Shown piece by piece: positions 43,609-55,385 of a DNA stretch of 64,000 bases. The DNA comes from Hyaloraphidium curvatum (taxonomy: Eukaryota; Monoblepharomycota; Hyaloraphidiomycetes; Hyaloraphidiales; Hyaloraphidiaceae), in the NCBI GenBank assembly GCA_025558095.1, contig JAIVFI010000035.1, forward strand, positions 487,500-551,499, in the 5' to 3' direction. The position numbers and the translations under genes are program-made. The number at the start of each line of letters is the position of its first letter. Positions within the stretch are counted from its first letter, which is position 1. The notes beneath the pieces are model-generated. The model ran no database searches. It had not been told where the DNA came from and saw only the letters and a list, made by a program, of their open reading frames with translations.

Positions 43609-44350
43609 GGCCCTTTTGCGGAGCGGACGAGGTCTCTTGAGTGCTTTGGCGACTTTGGATCGATCGTCCCGCGCTGGGAAACCCTCTGACCGGGGGTTGA
43701 CTCAGGGGACCAAACTTCCGCGCATCGCAGGACCGAACGGCCAACGGTCGAGCAACGTGCAGCGGCACACATTCTCTCCAGCTAGCCATCTAAACGATCC
43801 TTTAATTGAGGCCGAGATTCCTGCGGCCGCGCCGGATCTGGCGCCCGATCTCCGTTGACAAGGGATCTGCCTGAGCATCCTCAAAAGCCAATCGGGCGGC
43901 CGCGCGGCGCGGATGTCCCACGCGCTCAGGGCCCCACCGCCGCCCCTGGGCCCGCAGATCGCGATTGGAAACCACCGACGAGAACGGACCGGGGGACGGC
44001 GTGCCCTCGGGTGGACCCGATTCGAGGGGACGCACAGGTGCGTTATCACGTCATGGCGCCGTGGCGCCCGGGATCTCATTCCTCGACGGACGAGAAAACG
44101 CCCAAAGCGCCGCAGCCGAGCTAAATAGAAGGCGCCGATGCTGCTAACGAAGGCATGAGGCATCGTGCAGCTTGAATGCGGGGTTCGGCCGGGGGTACCC
44201 CTGTCTGGCGCGCGCGTAGCAGGACACCGGGGGTCCAGGACCCGAAGGATCGGACGGCACAAGCCCAACGCTTCCCATACTCGACCCGAATAGATACAAT
44301 ACGGACCAACTGACAGCCCAAACACCGGGCCGGCGCACTCCCGCTGCGGA
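43609..44350. other. Intergenic, upstream of the proline-rich gene
   Basis: 742 bp. A minus-strand frame runs through from the lectin gene but is only intron and 3' sequence of that gene read through. Nothing else was recognised. Confidence 0.45.
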
Positions 44351-46248
44351 TCAGCTCCCCAACTCGTCGGCCCTGATCGCTGCCGCGAGCGGGAAATGCC
44401 CCCTCGCCCTCGTCGTCGTGTTTTCCCTGCGGATCCGACAATGTAAGCCTCCAGAGCCACGGCCCCGAAACAGCGAGAGACCCACCCGACGGCCCACCCG
44501 TCCTCAAACACCTCCACCACCGCGATCCTGTCGCCCCTGTTGAGCACCATCTCGTCCGTCTGCGAGGGCACGTAGGGCATCACGCAGACCATCTCGGTGC
44601 CCGGCGTGATGCCCTGGCTCGGGGACAACGCGGCGGTGTTGAACGGTATCTCGGACTTGGGCGCCGCCGCGGTGCCGGCGGCCGCGAGGAGGGTCGGCGG
44701 GGTGGCGTAGGCCGTCGCCGCGGTCGGGAGGGCCGAGGCGGTGGTGGTGGGGAAAACGACCGTGGCCGGTGGCGCGGCAACGGGCTTGTCGGCCGAGGAG
44801 ACGGTGACGGGGGCCTTGCTCTCGACGTCCGTGAGGCCGTCGACGGCCACCGGCTTGGCGGGCTTCTTGCGGAGGAAGTACCACGCGAGCCCGGCGGCGA
44901 GGAGCAGCGCGGCGACGCCGCCGATGGCGATCCCGACGATCGCGCCGACCGAGAGGCCCGACGAGGAGGTGCTGTTGGCCACGCAGGTGGTCCCCGAGAG
45001 CGTCGAGTTGGGGTTGCACGTGCAGGCCTGCACCAGACCCGAAGTCGGCGCCGCGTTCTGCACGTCGCAATCTGTCCACGGGGCAGGTCAGCCAGCGGTC
45101 CCGGCCCGCAACCCCGAAAGACACCCACACCGCGCGCTGGCGCTCTCGATCAGGTGCCTGTTTGCGCTTTCCCCCGTCAGGCTGGCCGCCCCGACCCACA
45201 CCCTCCTGTTCTGCTCCCCCAGCGTCGAAGTCTTGAAGATGCTCCCCGTGTCGATCCCGCACTCGAGCAGCGGGATCGCCGGCTCGCTCTCCCCCTCGGA
45301 CCAGTAGTTGACCCGCAGGCGGGACTGCCGCGAGGGGTCGGGCACGTTGTTGGTGCTGCCCGGGGTGAGCAGGCCGGGGCCGAGGAGGGAGATGCGGATG
45401 TTGAGGGGGGTGTCCTTGAAGGGGATGGGGGCGCTCGGGTTCTGCACGCGCTGTGGGGGAAAGTCAGGGAGAGGGAGCGGAATGGGGGAAGGGGGCCCAC
45501 GGAGCAGAGCCGGTTGTCGTACACGTTGTCTTGATCCCTGCACGTGATCGCCGTCAGTGGTCCGCAGCGGCGGCCAGGGGGTCGTACAAACCTGTAGACG
45601 GCGACAAAGTCCGCACTGGGCTCGTTCCAGACTGGAAGTCGTCGGAAGATGAGCAAGAGTGGGGGTTGGCAAAGCGGCAGGAGGCAGGCAGAGTGAACGA
45701 GTGTCGAAACAGGCTCTGCACGCCGACCACGAACCTGGGACGTTCTGGTACGTGTCGAAGTGGATAGTGAAACTCCCCTCCGGCGGAATTGTCCCCCCGT
45801 AGAACATCATGTCGGGCCCGCCGCTCGAGCTCGACCTCCTGCGGCCGGCGGGATCAGCCCCCTCCCCCGGCCCCAAAACCGGGTGGAAGAACCCACGGAG
45901 CGTCCCCCGCGCGGAAGATGAACGCGATGCCGTCGGCGCCCTGCCCCACTGCCCCGAAAATCGGCGTTCAGCGCCGCGGTCCGGACCCCCGCCGCGGCCG
46001 CACCCACCGGTCTCGTCGATGAGCACCGTGAAGTTCGCGTCGAACCCGCCGTACCGGCCGAACGAGGTCATCGGCCACGCGTCGGGGAGGTACGCCGCGC
46101 CGGCGTAGTATTGCGAGTTGGGCGTCAGCTGCACGTTGGCGCCGCCGGTGGCCGAGTTGGTGCCGACCGACGCGTTGCCGAAGAGGAGCGCCGCCCCGCC
46201 CGACGTCGAGCCGGGGAACTGCAGCGCCCGCGGGGGGAAGGTGGACAT
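44351..46248 (-). CDS. L-type lectin-like receptor: lectin ectodomain, TM helix, cytoplasmic SH3
   Basis: Eight exons on the minus strand: 46248-46008, 45948-45897, 45838-45735, 45631-45592, 45537-45501, 45450-45129, 45071-44486 and 44426-44351; 485 residues, all junctions in frame. The ectodomain follows the legume-type lectin plan: LQFPGSTSGG, GGFDANFTVLID, GADGIAFIFRAG, GSFTIHFDTYQN (the strand carrying metal ligands) and NEPSADFVAVY. A Cys-rich stem (CDVQNAAP...CTCNPNSTLSGTTC) precedes VGAIVGIAIGGVAALLLAAGL, a clear transmembrane helix, then KKP and a Thr/Ala-rich linker. The last exons encode an SH3 domain (VCVMPYVPSQTDEM, GDRIAVVEVFEDGWAVGENT, RGHFPLAA). The signal peptide is not found, so a 5' exon is probably missing. 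It looks like a surface sugar sensor linked to SH3 partners. Confidence 0.75.
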
Positions 46249-47248
46249 CGTGGCGGCGCCGCTCGGGGAGGGGGAGGTGCTGTGGGGAGAGGCCGGGGGC
46301 GGAGACGGCCGCGATTGCCGCAGGCACCGCCACCCGTCGAGGCCGCCCGTCGTCGCGAACCCTGGGCCCACTGCCGCCTAAAAGAGATGGGAGATATCTA
46401 TGGAAGACCTCTTCAAATCCAGAGGTGCAACGGAATCCGCCGCAGGGTTTGGCGGAGGAGGTGGTTGCCCCCGGCCGCGGCTTCTGACGAGGGACAGGGA
46501 TCGCACCGGTCGACAAAAGACCAGTTGGCTCTACTGTGTCACGAGCGAGAAGTAGTTGGGTGAAGAAAAGGTGCTTTGGGGGTCCGTTTCCTACCTCGGT
46601 GGGACATTCCGCGTGGACACTTCCACCGCCGCTTAATAGGCCACAACCACGAGGCGATCCAACCCCGGCACTCACGCACGGCTCGCAGTGTAACTGTGGC
46701 CATCAAGATCGCTCACCAATCGCCGGAACCGACCAGTCGGGGGTTCGCTGCAAGACCGATTGCCATGGCTGGGCGCAACCAGCCACGAGGAACTCCCGCC
46801 CGACCACTCCCACCAACCGGCCCCCTGGGAGCCTGCGCCGGCAGCGCACCGCCTCTAGAGCCCGGGCGCTGTACCCCTGAGGGACCGATGCGGTCGTCCG
46901 TGGCCCGCGGAAGCCCCCGCGCGGGTAGGGGGGGCGATCCGCGACGGTGCCTGGCTGGATTCGCAGGTTCGCAGATACCGCTGCCATGGACGAGGATGGC
47001 GACGAAATGGCTCTGCGGCGGGTTGGAGCTGAAGCCGATGTGGCTGTGCAGGACCGGCCGCGGTCATCGGATCGGGGTGCCTCGGAGCGCGACGGCACGG
47101 GGACCGGGGCCTCGCAAGGACCGCCGGCGAGGTTCCCCTCTCACCCCACCGGACGCAGCCGAGCTTCGCGCCATGATGCCGGCAGGGAATCCGCTACATT
47201 GTGCGGACAGAGCTTGGCTACAGCAAGTCGCGGCAACCCGACCTCCCC
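46249..47248. other. Intergenic, may hold the lectin gene's first exon
   Basis: 1 kb upstream of the lectin gene. A missing signal-peptide exon could lie here, but no ATG plus hydrophobic run with a good donor was found. No other feature was seen. Confidence 0.4.
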
Positions 47249-49307
47249 TCAGCCCCCCGGCCCCCCCTCGAGCTCCACGATGCCCGTCCCCACCAGCTCC
47301 CTCGACACCCTCCCCCCCTCCTCCCCGTCCATCTCGGCCCTGAAACCCCTCGCCAGCGCCGCCAAGTGGCGCCACCCGTACGTCCCCGAGTTCTCCAGCC
47401 CGCGCACGGCGGCCTCGGCGTCCTCCCGCGCCCCGGGGGACCCGCACCGCAAGCGGAGGACGTGGCACCATGCCGGCAGCACGAACTCGTAGCTTGCGGG
47501 GCGGAGCAGGGGGAAGGCGCCGGGGAGGGCGAGGATGGAGCGGATCAGCGCCGAGGTGCACGAGGCGTGGTGTGACGCGTGGGCGAAAGCCGGGGAGAGC
47601 TCCCAACCCTCCGGCGGGGCCACCGCGGGCCCGGGGCACGAGAGGGAGGCGGCGATGGCGTGGTACGCGAACGCGTGGTGCAGGATGGCGCCGGGCTTGC
47701 GGCGCATGGCGAGGGAGAGCTGCACCATGCCCGCGCCGTCGTTGCGGGAGGCCAGCTCGAGGTACTCGGGGATGGCGAGGCGCAGGGTGTCCTCGAGGAT
47801 GTCGAGGAGGTGCGTGCGTTCGGTGGCGAGGGCGCGCTGGCCCGGGGTCAGGGTGGGGGAGGATGGGTCGAGGACGGCGATGTCGGCGATGCCCCCGCGG
47901 CCCTCCTTTGCGATCCTGCGGGCCGGCGTGGCGGTCAAACGACGATCGAACGACGGGCGGTGCGCCAGGACGGACGCACCTCTCGGACAGCTTGGAGATC
48001 TGGTGCCTGATCGCCGACAGCTGCGGCCTCCAAATCAGCGGCCAGCTCGAGCGCACCTTGAGCCCCTCGAGCAGCCTGTGCCTCGCCTCCCTGCTAGGCG
48101 CATCCATCCACCCCAGCACGTCTCCCGCGGTCACGTACGACCGCGGGTACGACGCCGGGCCGCCCAATGCGGTGGGGTCGACCGAGAGGAACTGCTCCAC
48201 CTCGACGGGGAACTCGGCGTGGGCCGAAGGGGACCGCAGTGTCACGTGCTCGCCGGTGAGCATTGCGAGCTGCGTGCCGTTGGGCCAGGCGGTGGTCCAG
48301 TACATGCGCAGGGCGGACTGCCGGGAGATCCAGGAGCGCGGGGTGCGGATGGCGCCGGGGGGAGGGTTGTCGTCGGGGATGCGGAGGAAGTTGAGGACCC
48401 GGGCGACCTGCAGGCGCGATGGAGGTGAGCTTCTGCGACCGGGCGGTGCGCTCGTCAGGGCTACCTCATTGTGGCAGGTCTTTGCCGCCCGGGGCGACCC
48501 GCCGCGCAGGGCACCCAGCGCCGAGTTGGACAGGCAGTGGACCAGTGTCAGGCCCCTGGACTCGAGCAGCTCGTGCCTCGTCTCGGAGCCGTCCTCGGCG
48601 CGGTCCCAAAAGTCGCCGGCGAGCTCCTGCAGCCGCTCCAGCGTGAGGGCCTGCAGCTCGACCCGCGCCGCGCGGGTGAGCTCCGGGTGCACCTCGTACA
48701 GCGAGCCGTACCACACGATGGACGCCAGCAGCGCGGGGTGCAGCGTGCCGGCGAGCAGCTCGATGCGGAACAGGCCCGGGTGCAGCGTGCCGGGGCGCAG
48801 GTTCTCGATGGTGGCGAGGCCGCTGGCCAGGAGCGCGTTGGCGCAGGCATCCGAGAAGGGGAAGCCGCGCAGGTTGTGCGGCGTCAGCGGCGGCGGGGGA
48901 GGGAGGAGCGGGAAGGTCGGGATGGGGCCGGGCTGCCCGTGGGGGAACGGCAGCGGGACGGCCCCGGGCAGCGGGGAGGGCGGGAAGGGCCCCGGCGAGG
49001 CCAGCGGCGCGAGGTCGCCCGAGAGGTGCGTCAGGTGCGGCGAGAACACGCCCTGCGGCAGGCCCGGCGGGGCGGGGAGGGCGAGGAACGGCGGCGGCGC
49101 ATCGGGCAGCCCCGGCGGGGCCCCGTACGGGCCCGGCAGCGCCGCACTCAGCGGCACGAGCAGCAGCGGGGCGGGCGCCGCCTGCGCCTCCTGCTCGGGA
49201 GGTGCCCGCCCCGGCCCGCGCTGTGCGCCGCGGCCGCGCCCCCGCCCGCGCCCCCGCCCGCGGCCGCGGCCCGCCCGGTCGCGCGCCGCCTTGCCGTCGT
49301 CCACCAT
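47249..49307 (-). CDS. Fungal transcription-factor-domain protein without a visible zinc cluster
   Basis: Three exons on the minus strand: 49307-48465, 48407-47980 and 47915-47249; 645 residues. The N-terminus carries seven RG repeats (RAGRGRGRGRGRGRGRGAQR), followed by a long Pro/Leu/Gly-rich stretch. From about residue 155 it becomes helical (NLRGFPFSDACANALLASGL, LHPALLASIVWYGSLYEVHP). Exon 2 holds SALRMYWTTAWPNGTQLAML and EFPVEVEQFLSVDP, the pattern of the fungal-specific regulatory domain found C-terminal to Zn2Cys6 clusters. No CxxC pair precedes it. It may be a cofactor, or an upstream zinc-cluster exon may be missed. The start at 49307 has a good context; upstream ATGs exist in frame. 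Confidence 0.6.
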
Positions 49308-50484
49308 GGCTGTCCGGCGCCCCGCGGCCGCTGTGACCATCGGCGCTGGCCCCCGTGCGGCTAGTGGCAAGGTGAAAGCAGGGTCCCTCCGCCCGATGGC
49401 GACACAGCGGCCGGGCGGGAACGGCCACCGCACTCGAGCGGCGCCGGGCCGCGGAACTGGCCACGCGCAAATTGCTCGGCAGGAGAAACTCGGCCCGCGG
49501 CGGAAAGCACGGGCTTTGAGCGCAGGGCGTAAACAGAGGATAGCTTTGTCGTCGGCCCAGCCTCACCTTGCCGCCGCCCGCCCGCCGGCGGCCGATCCGA
49601 GCCGCATCCGATTTCCCGGGCGGCGATCGACCCTAAATTGCCCCGATCGGCAGCCGTTCAATTGAATGCATACCGTTCAATCCGCTCTCCGCGGTCGCGC
49701 CGGCATCCGCCCCTGCACCGGCCGCGAGAAAGCCCGGAGCGGGGTCCCGCCGCGCCGCACCGCGCGGCCGCCCCGACATCCTGCCAACCCGGCCCGCGAA
49801 GGATCCGGGGCCCCGCCGGCAAAATGATCCCCGGAAACGCACGGGAAAGGGCCGGTCCCCGACGGGCGTGCACTGGCAAGGGCACGGAGCACGCAGAATC
49901 ACCCGTGCCAGCGGTTGTCGGGGCTTTTCTCCTTCCGCTCGCCCAGGGGTCTGGGTTCGACAGGATTGGCACACGTGCCCGACGGCCATACGCGGGATGC
50001 GTCGGACGATAATATTGTGCACGGTGGCATGCGCCGGACCGGACAAGGAGCTCGACGCCATGGCCAGGAGCCGCAGCTATGGGGCGCCACCGCACGCTCG
50101 TAAGGTTCCCGCTCTGGGCGCGGGCTTCCTTCGCAAGGGTGCAAGCGGGTGCCGTGCACCGGATCGGCCCAGGAAGCTCTTTGCCGCGGAGCTTGTGGTG
50201 CGCACCGACGACAGTGCTGCACCCAGATCCCCAGTCGGAGGAGCAGGCGACCAACGGCGCTGCAAGGAGGCGATCGCAAAGGCCCTCCGCCCGGGCCATG
50301 CTGCAAAGAAACAGATCTGAGGCTTAAGTATCTGAATGCCGGGATCGGATGAGTGCACGACGCGTGGAAGACAGTCCGTGAAGACCACGTTCGGACAGTG
50401 ATGCAGCAGCCGGAACTACTTTTCGCGTTTTCTGCGCGCGCGCAACCGCGTTCTGTACATGCAGCGGAATCCTGCGCGACCTTC
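49308..50484. other. Intergenic, nothing recognised
   Basis: About 1.2 kb between a gene start and a gene end. It may include the upstream part of the preceding regulator. No domain, repeat or RNA gene was found. Confidence 0.4.
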
Positions 50485-51088
50485 TCATGTCGGGCACCCG
50501 GCGGCCGTGGGACACGCGTTCGCCCCCCTCGCGTAGACGGGCTCGGTGTAGACGGGCTCGGTGCCCGACGCGGCGGCGAACTTGGCGCAGCCCGAGTACA
50601 GGCTGCAGACCTTGGGGCTCGACGTCGTGTCGTAGGTGAAGTACGCGCAGCCGGCGTTGTCGCGGCACGCCGCGGTGCACGCGTCGAGGTTGGACGGGTC
50701 CTCGTTGGACAGGAAGGTCCCGCAGCAGCCGCTGCCGGTGCCGCATTGGGCGAAGGCGTCGTCGTAGTGCCGGTAGAGATGCACGGTGGAGCGGTACTTG
50801 AGGCAGGCGACGGAGCCGGCAGGGGCGCCCGGATAGGCGAACTCGCTGCGGTCGTGGTGGGGATCAGGCCCCGGCGGGGCAGCGTGGGGGCCGGCTCGCA
50901 CCAAAACTCTTCGGGGCCACAATCGCTGCAGCTGCGTAGAAACACCGCGTGGGCTGCGGAGGGTGCGGCGCTGCGGGCGCGCCGATCAGTCTCCGGCGTC
51001 GGCCATGCGGCGGGGGTTCCCACCTCGCGGAGGTAAGGACGGCGGCCGCGACCGCCGACAGAAGCATATAGAATGCGACAACCTTCAT
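50485..51088 (-). CDS. Small secreted cysteine-rich protein
   Basis: Three exons on the minus strand: 51088-51024, 50931-50902 and 50845-50485; 151 residues. A signal peptide (MKVVAFYMLLSAVAAAVLTS) is followed by SCSDCGPEEFC, formed across two introns. The main exon has about ten more cysteines: CLKYRSTVHLYRHYD, CGTGSGCCGTFLSNE, LDACTAACRDNAGCAYFTYD and VCSLYSGC. The CxxxC...GCAYFTYD segment resembles PAN/apple-type modules, which bind proteins or sugars, but the match is loose. Exon 2 is 30 nt. It could be a wall protein or an effector-like secreted factor; no role is inferred. Confidence 0.7.
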
Positions 51089-52438
51089 GGTTTTACGGCG
51101 GTGGTGGCGGTGCGAGCTGCGCGAGAGTGCGGGCGGGGGTGTCATTGCGTTGGGTCCTTGGCGGCGAGGAGCGACTCGGATCCCTCAAATCGGTCCCCCG
51201 GGTCGTTCTGGCCCCGTTGATGTTGATGCGCAACAACTCGTGCAAAATGTGGAGGTTTCTTTGTCATCGTAGCGATTCGGCCTGTTGCGATGGGGCTCAA
51301 AGAACGCGACAGCGAGCTAGTCCCTGATGCCGCCAAGCGGCGATCTTTGTGGTGTTCGCGGTATGCCGCCGTGTCCGCTCCGTCGAATTTCGCGGGCGCG
51401 CCCGGCCGTTTGTGGGCGAGGAAGGACGGAATTGGGCGTACTGCAATCTGCCCCTGATTCCGTACCCATGCGCCGCGCAAAAGCCGACGGTCGCGCGGGC
51501 CTTCCACTCCCTCGTCCAGTGACGGAGGTGCTGCTTCGTCGACGGCTCCATCTGCATCCTCGGCTGCGGACAATCAGCTGGACACCGTTAACCCGGGCGT
51601 CTACGGCGGCATCCCGGATCCGCGGAGCCGGCGATGCGGCTCGACGGCAGCCTGCAGCTCAGGCGAGAGCTACCGTTTTGCCACTCACTATTTTCGTTTA
51701 GAACGAAGTCCTCACTTCGGTGCCTTTCAGGCGGTTTGGCTGCCTACTGGCCATTTCTCCTCGTCTGTGGGGAGAAGCGGCCGACGTCCTACCCCGTGCA
51801 GCGGGTCGCCGGGGTCACGGCGCTGCGCCAAACTCTCGAGCGGGCCGTTCCCAAGCGATTCCGGTTCCCAGATATTTCGTACGACGACACTGGGACCGGT
51901 GCGTGGTCCCGATCACTGCAGGGGAAACGTCGGGCGGGGAGGCTGGAGCGCCGGGAGACGGCGATGCTATCCGGCGTCCCTTCCGACGCCTGCGCACCTC
52001 CGCGCAGCAGGACGGCGCGGGCGCTCCGCCGCGCGGGGGTGCCGTGGGAAAGGTATTTCGGAGGTGTTCCGAGGGCAAGAGGAGCGTGCGATGCGAGGCG
52101 CACGCGCACGCCGGGGTTGCTTCCCGCTCGGCCGGCCCCGGACAATCGCAACTCCGCCGCACGATCGGTGGCAAATTCGGCTCGGCGCATGGCCGCCCGG
52201 TCAGTTGCATGGAGAAATGTGGGAGCGCGAGCTCGTTGCTCGCGCTGGGATGGCGGGCCGGACTGTGGCGCTTGGCCAGGCGTCGGGGGGAGGTCCGACT
52301 GAGGACGCTTGGCCGCGCAATGAAGAGGGAAGGCTGGGGAGAAAGCAGGGCCACGCGGCGGATGCCGCAAAATAGGTCACAACGGCCCCGTTTTCGTCCT
52401 CAGTTGGTCCCGGGCGACGTCGGCCAGCCGTTGGGCCA
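51089..52438. promoter_or_regulatory. Divergent intergenic region, Cys-rich gene and regulator
   Basis: 1.35 kb between two genes transcribed outward. It must contain both promoters. No coding exon or specific binding site was supported. Confidence 0.4.
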
Positions 52439-54607
52439 ATGTCGAGGCCCGTGGGCGGTCCGCCGCGGCGCCCGCGGCGGGCATGCTCCGAGTGCGCGCG
52501 GCGCAAGCATGCGTGCGTCGGGGGCGTCCCAGGGCCGGGGGAAGGCGGCGGGCCGGCGTCGCTGGCGTGCTCGGGTTGCGAGCTGCGGGGTTCGCTATGC
52601 GAGTTTCCGGCGGTCGTCGCTGGGGCCGCGGTTCCGCGGGCACTGACACCCACCCCGCCCGCCGCCGGCTCGTCGCAGATGCTGGTCTTCCCGGTGCTGA
52701 TTTCGCTGCCGGGGATCTCGCCTTCGCCATTTGGCGGGGAAGTCGAGCCGCCTACGGTCGCGTCCCTTGCCGCTCAGCTAGGGAGCTTGAACGCCGCCGT
52801 CGGCCGAGTGGCCCCGCTTCCGCGGTCGGCCATCGTCGGGGACGTCTCTTCCCCCCTTCTCTGGGCGGCTCTATGGGGAATGGCCGTGGCAGACGGGCTG
52901 CCCGGCGACTCCTCCGTGATCGGCGTACGCGCCCGGGAGCTGCTCCTCGCCGCGCTCGAGCGCACGTGTGCGGAGCTGGCGCCGCACAGCGAAGACGGGG
53001 ATGCTCCTCGCTCGGCTGCCGGGCCTGCAGTCACCGTGCTCCACGCCCTCCTTCTTACGATGCTGGGCGCGGAGCTTGCCGGTTCGCAGCGGGCCATGGT
53101 CGGCCTCGCCTCCCTGGCCGTGCGGTTCGCGCACCTCGCCGCCGTTTCCCTTCGCGGCTGGATCATACGCACCTGCAGCTTCCTGGCGGAGGACAGGACC
53201 CTCGTGGAAGCTGGAGACCCCGATATTGATGCCATGGAGGCTTGGATTGCGAGGCGCGGCTTCTCGGCGATCGGCCCCGCTGCAGAGTCCCTGTGCTATT
53301 CCCTGCCGCGGCCGGCTACGCTGGGATCGCTGCCTTCCGAGGACAGGTCCGACATGGTGCTCCTCTCCAGGTTCGCCGCGTGCTTCTTCTACTGTGGGCG
53401 TCCGTATGAGAGCTGTCTGCCCGTCGGCTGACCACGCCCTTGCGCCCTTGCCCGTACCGCAGGCACCGCCACCGAGATGTGGTCGGCGGAACTGGTCGAC
53501 CCCACTGCCATGTGCACCCGACCCGACGTAGCCCACGTGCCGGTGCCGTTCGACGCCAAGCACCTTGGCGACGGCTCCTTCGACGGCAGGCCCCCGGTCT
53601 ATCTGAATCCTGTCGTCAGCATAGGCTCCTTCTCTACATGGTGCCAACCGGCCACGAATGCCGCAGCACGGAGCTTGATCCTGCGGGCGACCATCACCGA
53701 CGTGGGCCCACTTGACGACCCTCTGCGGGAAGCGCTGACCTCCGAACACCATCCAGGCTTTCCGCGTCGGCACGCACTTCCTCTTCACCGTACATCACGA
53801 CGTTCTCTCCCTCACCGCGGCTCTCCGGGAGCGCGCCCGGGCCGCTGGGTACGGACGGCTGTACCCCGACGCGTGCCTGGCGGACCCGGGCGTGCGGGCC
53901 GAGATGGAGAGGCTGCGCGCCCTGCTGGACGAGGCGTACGCGGCGTTGCCGCCCGAGATGCTGGAGATGGCGGAGCAAGGAAGGGTTGCGGAGCTTCTGG
54001 AGGCCCACCAGACAGGACCCGTGTTTGCCGAGTCTCCGCCGATCGCCGCGTGGATGGTGGGAAGTCTGCTGTCTCACCACCTCGCTCCACGCGCTCATCT
54101 CCTACCGTTTTTCCTTAGATTTTCTACTTCGAGTACCAAGCGACCCTCTTTGCCCCTTCCCCCGACGCCGAACCCCCGCGCGGGTGGCAAGCGCACTGCG
54201 ACGGCATCCGCTCCGGCGCCGCCGCCGTCCTCGCGGCCCGCTTCCTCCGCGGCCTCCTCGACGCCGGCCAAGATCCCAACAGCCGGGACCTCCCCAGATG
54301 GACCCATACCCGGGTGGATCGGGTGGCCAGGGTGCTCGCGCTGCACCGCGCGGCAGCGGCGGCGACGGGGCTGCCGACCGAGGCCCTGTTTGCCGAGGCG
54401 CTAGGGTCGTGCATAGCTTGGTTCGCGCGGGTGGGAGCAGGGGAGAGGGCAGGGGAGTGGGTGCGGAGGCTGGCTGACGGGGGGCTAATCGAGCCCGTGG
54501 GAGAGGGTATGGCGCTTGCGGAACAGGACAAGGCGCTCGCAAGGTTCCGCGGGGCCATGGAGAGCATCGAGGGGGCTCTTGACGTGCTATTGGATTATGG
54601 GCCTTAG
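52439..54607 (+). CDS. Zn(II)2Cys6 transcription factor with enlarged zinc-cluster loop
   Basis: Four exons: 52439-53393, 53463-53701, 53757-54056 and 54119-54607; 660 residues. The zinc cluster starts CSECARRKHAC and ends CSGCELRGSLC; the loop between the two halves is 17 residues (Gly/Pro-rich) instead of the usual 5-9. The rest follows the fungal-specific regulator plan, with helices such as LLWAALWGMAVADGLPG, VLHALLLTMLGAELAGSQ, FRVGTHFLFTVHHDVLSLTA and LHRAAAAATGLPTEALFAEA. Introns are 69, 55 and 62 bp. The C-terminus (RFRGAMESIEGALDVLLDYG) resembles the tail of hydrophobic-amphipathic helices in this class. Target unknown. It points toward the cupin/unknown pair. Confidence 0.8.
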
Positions 54608-54803
54608 GTAGAGGTGCGGAAAATAGGAACGTAGCCAGCCAAACGCGCCCGCGCGCTGTCCTAACCCGGGATCCGACTGGGAGGACGCGGCTCGGGCAAG
54701 AGGCGGCAGCTTGAGATGCGCGAGTCTGACACCGATGGCTGCTTGGCTCCTCCCATGCCGAAGGCAGCGACGATGGAGATGGTTCATTGCGGGCCGCAGC
54801 CGG

Positions 54804-55291
54804 TTACAGGCTCTCGCTCGAATGGCCCGAAAGCTGCGGCTTGACCTCCCCCACCGGCACGCACGGCACCCACGCCCACCTCCCCCCTTCTTTCCCCGCA
54901 TCGCGCGTCCGGTGTCCCTTTCCCGTCGTGTCCGTGACCCACAGAACGTCCCCGGGGCCGAAGACGCGCGCTTCGTTGCCTTTCGAGCAGGTGAACTCGT
55001 GCCGCCCGGACAGGATCACGGCGTAGTGCGGCACGGGAGCGGTGTGGAAGTCAAAGTCGTAGCCCGCCACGGTGTTGATGAACACTGGTCGTCGCACGCG
55101 TCGCAGGGCGGAAGGAAGAAGTCAGACGACCGTCGTTCGGCGGGGAGACAGATCCCACCCATCCCCGCGGCGGGCTGCATCGCGCTCATGTTGCCGACCC
55201 GGGACGAGCCGGGCGTCGCGACCTCGGCCTCGACAAAGGCGGACTCGCCGTCGGGCAGCGCGACGAGCTTCGTCAGGTGGAACGTCGACAT
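54804..55291 (-). CDS. Single-domain cupin
   Basis: Two exons on the minus strand: 55291-55159 and 55084-54804; 137 residues. The joined chain has FINTVAGYDFDFHTAPVPHY and AVILSGRHEFTC, the first cupin motif region (PxPHY...LSG), then ARVFGPGDVLWVTDTTGKGH, the second motif with its GPGD turn and terminal His. These residues usually bind a metal in a small beta-barrel. The length suits a minimal cupin. Substrate is unknown. Its start is 94 bp from the start of the divergent unknown gene, so the two probably share a promoter. Confidence 0.8.
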
Positions 55292-55385
55292 CTCGCGAGC
55301 AGGACTTCGTCGCGGGGCTCGGCCAATCCCTTTGCTCGCCATCGGGGTCCTTGCTTCGGACTCGTCTGCGACCGATTCGCCAGCG
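55292..55385. promoter_or_regulatory. Compact bidirectional promoter
   Basis: Only 94 bp separate the start codons of the cupin (minus) and the 751-residue protein (plus). Both promoters and 5' leaders must fit here or overlap the coding sequences. Confidence 0.5.
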
